Part shown: piece by piece, positions 49,190-59,700 of the stretch
Layout of the letters: the number at the start of each line of letters is the position of its first letter
How positions within the stretch are numbered: the first letter of the stretch is position 1
Assembly: GCF_037975245.1 (NCBI RefSeq)
Contig: NC_092573.1
Span: forward strand, 18,114,265 to 18,178,264
Length of the DNA: 64,000 nucleotides
Direction: 5' to 3'
DNA from: Apostichopus japonicus
Taxonomy: Eukaryota > Echinodermata > Holothuroidea > Aspidochirotida > Stichopodidae
Notes under the pieces: generated by a model
The model's input: the letters and a program-made list of their open reading frames with translations, nothing else
Database searches by the model: none
Told to the model about the DNA's origin: nothing
Translations under genes and position numbers: made by a program

Positions 49190-52100
49190 CATGTAAGGTA
49201 ATTGTTTTGCTGTAACATTTGCATTCGATTATCCTAACTTATCATACCTCTCCACAGTTGCTCTTCACACCAACAAATATGTTTGGATTTCGCGAATATT
49301 GAGTGTTGCGTATCATCTGCGTTAGGTTCCCAGCATTTAAAGAAAATGTAATTTCGACATCGGATTTGTTTAGGACACCCAAATTATGGTGAGTTGACGA
49401 ATTTCCCCCAGAAATACTACATACAATGACGTAGTTCCTGTATTGAATGAAAGAAATAGACTTATTGAAATGTGGTGATTTGATGATATTTTGTTTGGCT
49501 GAATTTCTTATAAGAGGTTCTTCAAAGTAATTGAATAAAAATAGAAAAACATTCAATTTCTACAAGTATACTAAGTACCTAAGAGTTCAACCTAGCCCAG
49601 AATATAAAATAACATTAAAGTAATAAACATGCATAAGAAAGAAAAGAAAAAGACATTACACGTGAAAGGATGTCATGTGTTAATACAAATACTAAGAAAC
49701 ACAATGAACATTTCGTGTAGTAAAAAAGACAACTTACGTAGCATATTTCTGTGTAAGTGGAGGCAGAGTAACAGTAAACCCCTCTTCCCCGGATGCTGAC
49801 TTTGAAGGCGAAACTTTCACATCTGTTACATCCAAGCGAGTAATATCTTATTGCGGAAGAAAGCATTAAGTTAGTACAAACACCTTTCCCAGAAGCTACG
49901 CTGGTATCGACTTCACTAAATAAATCAAAACGATCACTGCTTATAAGCACATCATAAATCAATTGTTTTAACTGGATAAAATGCTGTTGCCGTTTAAGAT
50001 TTGATTTAAATTTCTCATCAGATTGTGATATACTTTACAACCAAAAGGGAATAACGGTCTACCGTTGGTAATTATTATTATTTTTGTAAACAGCGACAAC
50101 AATATTATCTATTATATAGAGGGGCAATCTGTATCTTGCATATATATATTTATATACTACCATGACATGCCAACACTATACATACTACCGCAGGAGTTAT
50201 ATTTGTATCATATTTTCGTGATATTTAATTTACTGATTACCCCTCCGATCCCGGAACGAGACGCCGACACACATAGCTGCTGCTCTACAATAAAATAACC
50301 TGCAATATGTCAAAAAGTTAGTTAAAAGATTACCTGGCGTTACTTTTGTTGGGCCAGTGCAGTCATGATATCATATATGTTAGCGTTTTACCTGCTATGG
50401 TCGTGACATTAAGAACTTCACTTCCTATTTCTGTAAGTCCAGACTGTACATCCGAACCCTCAGAGTGCATACTATTCTCTCCAATGGATGCTGTTATGTT
50501 GACCTGATACTGATATGTAGTGCAAGCTCGAAGTCCTGTTTCTGGAATTAATGTTGGTATTGTATGGAAAGTTTTACGAAGTTCCCATGTAGCACTGTTC
50601 ATTTCTCTCCGATGCAAGCGTATCGTCCTGTTGGCACAGCTCCAGTCTTCATGACGAGGTACCTACAAAGGTCGAAGAAACAAACTCATTATTAGAGCTT
50701 GTAGTTAGTGTCACGAAGAACGACCCCCCCCCCCCCACCGCCCCAAACCAAGCAATCAACCCCCCCCCCCCCGACATACACACAGGTGTGTTTTGCATGT
50801 TCAATCCTAAATCGTAATACACAGCAAAACCACTTACACCCACACCCAAACACATACGTAAATAACTTTATCGTAATTCTACATCAAAGGTGGTCAGAAT
50901 ACGGGGCAGTCTTCGATCCATGGAGTAAATATTCATGGTAAACTTTAGGGCTGGATATCTGTTGCAAAAATGTTGTATTCTTGGATTTTACATACACTCT
51001 TAAAACATCCGGATCAAATTTGATTCATTCCGGATCAAATTTGATCCGGTTTCCGGATCCCAGGGGCACCGACCCCGTCCGGATCAAAATGATCCGGATT
51101 TCCGGATCAAAGAACAATGACCCCATTCCGGATCAAATTTGATCCGGCTTCCGGATCCCAGGGGCACCGACCCCGCCCGGATCAAAATGATCCGGATTTC
51201 CGGATAAAAAAAACAATGACCCCGTTCCGGATAAATTTGATCCGGTTTCCGTTTCAAGGGTACTTACGTTTTGGATATGTTATAAATAAGAAACAACATA
51301 CAAATCTGAAAATAACTTGGCCATGTCTTTATTCTTTTTAACAACTTCGTTAACAAACAACGTCAATTATTTCTACTTATAAAAAGAGGTTGATCTGGGT
51401 TACAATACTGATGAACAAAAGCGGAAATGGAAAAGTGGATGGAATGCGAGAGTTTTATCAAAGCAGCAAAAGTATACTATTCTTAGTTATATCCCTGTTA
51501 TATATGTAACTCGTGACTTGTTGTGGCAATTTATGTGTAACTTTTTGCTTTCAAAATCTTTATTTTCTAACTAGAAGCATATGTCTTATGCTTTAAAATC
51601 TCCACTAAAGATATCCTACAATAGGTACAAATGTTAGAATATGCTTAAAAGAGATCATCTCCTGCTAACTTCAACCTTTGAAATCTACATATTGCAGGAT
51701 AATGAAAAATTCTGAAAAATACTACTCCACCAGCCTCTCAACGAATGGTCTTACATTATTTACCAAATAATGATACTTTGATATATTTTGGTTTGTTACA
51801 AATAACTTAGTACTATAGAATGACACAACTTTGATATTGTACAACTTAACAATGGGAAAGACTTTAAATTGCATGCACAAAATCTTTGTTACATACAGCA
51901 GAAATGATAGAGATGTGATTTGTCATGGGAATAAGAAAATGTTTGTAAAAATAATTTCCTTACTATATTTACCTTTGCAAAATTTTATTAAATATTAATT
52001 GCATCGAATGTTCTATGTATTAAAATAAATGAAAATACTTTGAAAACTTAAGTATTTTACTGAACTACCAACATGTTTGGAAATGAACAAGTGCTTGAAT

Positions 52101-53670
52101 TATCACGTATGAATGCTTGATGATGTTTCTCTTGTTACTTTAAGTGGCATAAGCAGGTTTTAGTTGGAGGAGGTGGTGGGGGCAGGTTAAGTTACCAATG
52201 CATCACTCACTGTTTATGCTAGAAAAAACACCATCCCTCTATTCATCTTTAAAATCTGAACAGCTCACACATAACAATGAGGAATTTTTGCAATTAAATT
52301 ATGCAACCGGCTCCCCCGAACTATTCCAGTGCAATTTGACTTGTCAATATTGAACATGAGTGGACAAACTGAACTCAAACTATGATAAATTTGTTATCTA
52401 AGATAATGTGATATCCATTAATACCATGACGGGTAAAAAAAAGGGTGATGATTACTCAGTCTTCTGGTTTAGAAAGTTCTCAAAAAGTCCCAGGTGTTGT
52501 ATCATTCTATTTCTCATGTATAATTGAGTTCAAGTATTTTAAAACATATGTCAACTGTCTGCAGAAGTCATTGGCAAGGTAGCCCCCTTTTTCAACTCTA
52601 CTAAACACCTACTCTGGTTGCTCTCTTGGTCCTCATGCCAAAACGAAAGGCTGTGGCTGTTGAACTTTTTCAAGGACTGATGGTATGTTTGTGCCAATCT
52701 ATTGAAAAGATATTTGAAAGAGAAAGAGAAATTGAAAGAGAAATTACACATTTTTGTTTTCAAATTGCAACATTCTGACATACAAGGATACAACCATACA
52801 TTGCCACAATTTTAAAATTTTGCAACCAGCTCCTCCTCCTCATCATCACCATCATCACCACCATCATCATCACCAACACCTCCATCATCATCACCACCAC
52901 CACCATCTTTACTATCATCATCACCACCACCATCACCAACACCATGCATCATTATCATTGTGATACTCAATCATTTCATAACCGTTAGGTCATTCTCTCT
53001 GAGAAACATATATGATTTTAAGAATGTGAGGCAACCTTCGTTAACTTAAAGTACTAAAAATAGTAGAGTCATAAAACAAAAAGAAAAAGCAGATTTGCAT
53101 GATTTTGAAGCTCAGTAAAATTGCAATCAACCTAACAGGTACCCAAGGAAAGGCTAGAAAAGGACTAGCAAAACACTCATACCATACTCTTATGGCCCAA
53201 TTAACGTTGATATATAATGTGTAGCCTACAACATGGCATTATTCACTCTTCTTAAGTCTTACAGCAACAGTAAGCTTAGCGCACTTCAGTTTGGGTTCCT
53301 GTTCGCCAAGTGACTGAGCTAGAATAGCACATGTATTGAGTAAACCTCTTACCATGCCATCTGTTGTGTATTTTCTGAGAGAATATCTCCCACAGAACTC
53401 TTCTGTCTCTGATATTAAAGGCTCTGTGATACTCCAGTCTCCAGACACGTTACCATCGCTGAAATAACACACTCCTCTGCATCATCTGTGAAAACAATCA
53501 TTGATAACGTTTTAAGCGACAAAAGTCACTAGATGCAAAAACTACATGAATGGATGGATGGTAGGATGAATGAATGAATGAATGAATGAATGAATGAATG
53601 AATGAATAAATGAATAAATGAATAAATGAATAAATAAATAAATAAATAAATAAATAAATACATAAATACA

Positions 53671-53741
<71 letters not shown>

Positions 53742-56700
53742 ATTTTAATTTACCTGATGTCAATTCCAAATCTGTTGTGCCAACCAGCTTTGATGGTTTA
53801 TGAGGGTCGCGAACAGACTTCTTTGTCTTATTTTGGTCCTTTCTCCTCATGTATCGCAGTCGGTTTTCCGGGTAGCCTGTTGCTTCATGGCGACCTGTGC
53901 CAGCACAAAACTAGACTTCCTGAAATTTAGCAAAGAAAACATATGATAGAAAAATGTTACTTCTCTAAAAATTCATTGTAGTAATACCTCCATGAAAGTT
54001 CATTTCTGCCAATTCTTTTTTTTTTTTATCTGCAGACCTCATGCAATTAAGAGCCTATTCTTATCACAAGCTTACTGTACAGCACCCACTTTTGCACACA
54101 GTATGGTATATGAACACAATTTGAAAAGACCTGTATTTGGCCAATTTTTCCTTACCTTTTTTTGCATTTTAAACATATTGCCACAAATGAAGTTTACTGA
54201 ACGTTTCAATTGAGATCTCAGATCCTTATGATCTATTTCCATGAACAGTATAAGAATTCAGAGAAGTTTCTGCATACCATTTAGTGTGTTATTTTGCCCC
54301 TCTTTTTGCCATTACTAGGCAAGACCATAAGCAACTTTATGCTAAGGTGCATCGGTATAAGCATTAACATAAAGCGGCATACCTGCTCGGTATTACCGGG
54401 TATACCTGAAATATTCGCGGAACCGCTACTTCAAGCGTCGACTGTACTATTACATTATACCATGAACCTATGGACACTAGCCTACAAATGTATTTGCGAT
54501 TTAATGAAGACTTTACCATTTCTGTTTGTTTCTTTTGCAGAAACTTATTTAAATATTGATTAAAATAAAAAAGTAAGAAAAATCAGTGTTGTTTTCATTT
54601 CAACGCAAAAGTACAGTTCAGTACACTCCACTACTGGGCCCAGTCCAACCACAACACTACAGTAGCATATAGGTCTATGCCTTATTTGTAAATGATCACC
54701 TTAGGCCTATATACAGTAGAACATACAAGGGAAAGACTGATTCCCACTGTAGGCAAGTTTACCTAAATCTAAATTACCAGGAACCCTTATTAGGCCTTGC
54801 CTTCCTTACTTATGTCATTCAATTTATTTGGTTATCGAAAAATTACAATCCACTTTGTGGTGAAGTAGCAACCGAACATTAGAACCCACCATACAGTAAT
54901 ACTGTTTGCCCTGTAGCACCATAGAGGCTTCACAATAGTACTGCATACTGTTGTGTGTAGGCATGTACAGTACTGTAGTATACTGTACAGTACAGTCAAT
55001 CAAAAACCTAGCGTTTATATTTTTCACACCACACGCTACACACTATAGTGTACACTGTATAACGCTAGGCCAGAGTAAACCCGTGACGGAGTGAGCATAG
55101 CTTCTTCAAATCACTAACTTTATTGCGTATGATTAACACAACAAACGAAATGGAAAGTGCCTAATAACTCACCTTTGAAATTCTTGACGTACTTCTCCAA
55201 TCCCCATTGAAGTAATTTTGTTTCTACGAGATCCATAAGAGCATTTCGTGAGTGCAAAATTTCGAAAAGATGGCGTCTGTGTAAGACCGTGTAGCGTACG
55301 TTCGAGCGCTGCAGGTCACATGATGTACATCAGCCAATAGCATCAAGCTTTACGTTTTGATCAGGAACGGTACAATGAAATGATACCATGCCTAATGAAA
55401 TTGAATCGGGAATGGTTGAATTTTATCCGGGAATGGATTAAAATTATCCTGAAAAGGATGAAACTATTTTTATCAGGAATCCGGGTCACAAAAGTGACCC
55501 GGAAAAATTAAGAGTGTACATTTTAATAAAATGATAACTTTAATAAATGAAATGTGAGGGGAAGTGATTGAAGAGCCAAGTAAACTGTTTTAAATTCTTA
55601 CAGCGACGTTCAAGATTGCTGAGGAGTCATTCTGTGATGATATTCCCAAAGACGGTGCCGTTGGTACTGAAAATTAAATAGATTTATACCATATACTTAT
55701 CAGAATTTACATTCATGTGCAATTATAATTATTGTTACAGGTTTTAAATATCTTTTCCCTACTTCATCACTACAAAGCAAAACAAATTGTGAATGTGAAC
55801 GTTTAGAAAGTTTTAACAACGATATGGAAAGTTCAGTGCCATTGATTTTAACCGCTATTCCCAATGTTACAGAAAGTTATATTTAGACAATTAAGTGTAC
55901 ATTGTTATTATCAATATGCAAGTGCAGTAGTTTTAGTGCAGGGAGGTAATAAATGACGGCACATCACAGCGAAAATGGAGAAATGCAACCAATAGACTGA
56001 ACTGTCAAACGTCGTTATTTCACAAACTACTGAGACAATTATTAAGTACCGGTTACTTGGCACTTGTCAAACAGTAATGACAACTTCATCAGATTTGTCC
56101 ACTACATTGCTGAAGTAATATATGTGTAATGGAATAGCCCTATATAGAGTAAATAGAAAGGTCATAGGTTACATTTAATTATACATTAAGCGAAGGCCGA
56201 TATTTGCGCCCCTGCTTGATGCACACCTACTTGTATGTTTTTCATCTACAACGCAGTTTACCTGATGCACGTGACGTAAACGTCACTTCGTTACTGGCGA
56301 CTGAATCTCCGTCTGCTAAAATACTGATTCGATATGTGTATGTCGTACAAGACTTTAGTTCATTTTGTACAATTTTTGTATAGGATATATTCCAGGTTTG
56401 ATTGGTCCATCGTTCATTATCCAGCTTCTCTATATACATGACAGCTCCTTCACAACTCCAATCGGACACACTAGAAACCTGGAATAATAACATGTAAGAA
56501 CAAGTCTTGCATATCAATGTCATCATATCGCCCCCCCCCCCCCCCCGCCAAAAAAAAAAACACAGACACGGTTAAAATATGCTTTTGGAAAAACAGTGTG
56601 GCTGAAATTTGTTGAACGGGCGCACGTCCCTCTCTCACTCTACACGCCCATATTATATAAAACAATATATTATAACCACAATCTGAAGTAGTAGTCAAAT

Positions 56701-59700
56701 ATGTCACGAAATATCAGTGTCGTATAAACGGTATTGTCAGTATGATGAAATAATCCTAGAAAGAACATAACACTTTCAGAAGATGAAATCACAACTAACC
56801 TGTACATGAAAGATTGCGCTGTTAGCGTTGGTGCTGGTGACAGTTAACACAGGATTGGAAGGAACTGAGAAAAAACAAATATTCCAGTTTTGACTAAGTA
56901 ATATTTGGATCATCAAAACAATTATGGGTTAATATTATTCAAATGACTAAGTTGAGTTAGTTTTCAAAATTATGACGATTTAGTTTGCCCAGAATTACCA
57001 CCAGTTGCGTCATCAGTGACTGATAAAACTTAAATCGCCTCTTTGGGTAAATGATAAATATTGATCGGTCATCCTGAAATGCAACATATATAACATTTAT
57101 CACTTATCGCTTTTATTTATTTGATCACACGGTAGGAATAGATCATCAAAAGAATCAATACAGACGGGTTGAACTTCAATTTGGTTAACAACCTTATTGC
57201 TACCTAATTCGTCAAATAACAGAAATGAATTGTGAATAAATTAATAAATTAATGGTTTGTAAAATCCATACAAAGACAAAGTCACAAGCACTTATCAAAG
57301 TGTTGTCAATACGGTTTAACTAGTATGATGCGTTGTGCGAGAAGTAGGTTTTGTATGTGTGTAAACATGCATGTAAATTGTGCATGTTTTCAGACTCGCA
57401 GGGGCAGGTGTCGTCTGGAGTCAAATGAGTTGCAAACCCTAGTTTCATGTTTATTCATGAAGCTAATGGAAGTAGGTTAATTTGGCTGCATGCCGCCCGG
57501 CCTATGGTTTCCAGCCTAGACCAAGGCCCCGTGCCAATAAGCCCAACGTGAATCCCCCATACTCCATGGTCAGTCGGTAGTGGGGGAAGAACAGTTTGCT
57601 TTTTTTTTGCATTCGGAAAAAAATGAGACCACTCCTCCGGGCCCGGGACGCAAACAGACATGGATTCAGTCGCTGAATGGTGAACAGCCCTGTTCACATT
57701 CATAAAATACGTATTCAGTATTGATTAGCGAAACCTTGCGTTTAAACCGATAATTATAGATCTAATTTATAGTCTAAATATACTCCGAGTGCACCATTTG
57801 ACGTCTTAACTAGTCAGCCTCCGGATCTAAGGTCAACTATCTCTCTCTTCATAAAAATATACGATCCACACTAGCCCTTTCAACCCACCTAAAACAATTG
57901 GAGTAAAGTTAGAATTTCTCCTCGCCCCCCACTCCCCCACCCACCTTATGTGCATGCTGCATGCTGTGCATGCTACTGTATATGACCAGCCTAATCTTTC
58001 AAATAGGTTACATTTATGGAACAAGTAGTTTGAAACGGCAAACTCTTGAGACCAACATTTAATGACGTCACACTTGTTCTAAACCCCGTTAAACAGACAA
58101 TCCATAGGTTATAGTTAGTTTAAAATATTTCATGGACCATAACTAGTATAAGGTCAAATATTAACGTTTCCCTGAAACTTTGACTTAAGATATAGAACGG
58201 TCAGACAAAGCAAGACTATGAAGAATTGCATCTAACATGTGCAGCTATATATAGTGTAATTGTTCTGTCATGCATGCATGTTATATGTGACTGTATATGT
58301 TACTATTAACAATAAATATGGGGAATGTTCTCACCACCGCAGGGAATTCGTTTTGGGTAGATACCCGTTGGAGGGCCGTACCCGCTAAAGATTCCGTCAG
58401 CTGCAACGACCAGTCTAAATTCATACAGAGTACCACTGGCCAGTTCATTCACTTGATGGGATGTGATCTCCTTATCCAATCGGATTTCATGAAATCGTCC
58501 GCCTGCTTGACGATACTCAAGTTTGTATGCTGCCACAGGACCATAACCCAAATCCGTGCTTTCGTTCCACTCACGCCATGTAACTGTAACACTACTTGAA
58601 TTAATTCTTGAGAATTCCAAAATGGCCGACTTGCTCGGAGGGTAAGATGGAGGGTGATCTAACATTAGTTAGGAAAGAAAGAAAGAAAGAAATGCAGTTA
58701 AAGGATTCCTTTCTGTAATCCTTCAACACTCACACACGAATAAGGGCAAACACACATTGTCAACATGTCATTCCCACTGATTTCTGATTTCTATTGTCAT
58801 CAATACCAGACATTGTTTTTCTTTTGGTTATTCTTCTTTTTTCATTCTAATGAGAGTATGTCGCTTTCAAAAATATACGCGACCAAATAATCCCTAACAT
58901 ATACATATACTTAAGTTATTAGCAAATAAGAATCGGAAGTAAAATTTGTTAATATAAAATAATAAGATTTATCATATTGAACACACAATTATTTATTTCT
59001 CTGCATAAAGTTTCCTCCTTGTCCAAAAGGCACAGGGAGAGTATTCAATCGGTTGGGGAGGGGACACAAACTTTGAGGGACAGGAGGACATCATCTCATA
59101 ACCATCCGAAAAACTAAATTTGTTACCAAAAACTCAATAACGTGTTTTTAACAAACGGGCACTATTTAATTACTTCTTGATTTTTCAACAACTGGCGCAA
59201 TTATGTTATTTGTTCAACAAAATCGCACGGGGTACGGTATCTTGTAAACGACAATTGTATTTTATGTAAAGGCTCCAACCCAGACCCTCCCACCTTAGTC
59301 TTCGCTGCCAAGTTTAGAGAATCATGTGAGAATTGAAATATAAAAGTTATCAACCCGATAATCATTTATAAATATTAATTAGTATTATATATAGCGGTAT
59401 ATGTATATATAACTCTTCTTAAACTATATATATTATATTGAGAATTAGTTGAGACTAGTGAAACACTAGAAGGAAGTACGAACATTAAAATGATAATCTG
59501 GTGGCTAATTTGATTGCTTTTCAAAAAATGTGTTGTGGTTTGTGGCAACAGCGGCAGATTGGATGATGTCCTCAGGGCAAATCAGCTGAAAATGTCTGTG
59601 CTTTACCGTATAACTTATCTATCATTTATCCTTAGAACAAACTATATTTCTACAAAATGATACATACAGCTAAGAAAGCACTTTAAATGTATCAGGTTTC

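Larger units (their letters stand above)
52500..55236 (-). pseudogene. Decayed element-borne gene with a SAM-like first exon
   Basis: Exon 1 (55236-55173) starts MDLVETKLLQWGLEKYVKNF, which resembles the first helices of a SAM domain, with a good donor (CAAAG/GTGAGT). Exon 2 (53894-53754, acceptor GCACAG/GT) joins in phase as KFKG-RHEATGYPENRLRYMRR and ends LELTS at TCAG/GTAAAT. The next acceptor (53485) joins in phase as DDAEECVISAMVTCLETG but meets a stop after 23 codons. Another frame there continues EEFCGRYSLRKYTTDGMVRG for about 70 residues, which suggests a frameshift. Near 52700-52520 a frame with two stops (QPQPFVLA, then GPREQPE, then VFSRVEKGGYLANDFC) looks like a degraded C-terminal part. 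It is probably the former protein gene of the surrounding element. Function unknown. Confidence 0.45.
50994..55517 (-). mobile_element. 4.5 kb terminal-inverted-repeat element inside a receptor intron
   Basis: The left end is ACACTCTTAA and the right end TTAAGAGTGT, with ACAT flanking both sides (50990-50993 and 55518-55521), so TIR plus a 4-bp TSD. Just inside the left end are three ~98-bp units of CCGGATCAAATTTGATCCGG palindromes; inside the right end are related but decayed palindromes (GGGTCAC..GTGACCC near 55485-55500). The interior holds several microsatellites and a decayed spliced gene on the minus strand. 4-bp TSDs occur in Sola-, Academ- or Ginger-type elements; the superfamily is not settled. 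It lies wholly between receptor exons E and F. Confidence 0.75.

Noticed and set aside
52754-52963. His-rich frame on the plus strand
   Set aside because: Comes only from the CAT/CAC microsatellite.
53542-53850. Long minus-strand frame ending in Phe-Ile-Tyr-Leu repeats
   Set aside because: Only its first ~30 codons are kept as part of pseudogene exon 2; the rest is the AAAT microsatellite read past the splice donor.
57455-57703. GC-rich block considered as a tRNA-derived SINE
   Set aside because: No convincing A and B boxes or tail; left as an unclassified block.
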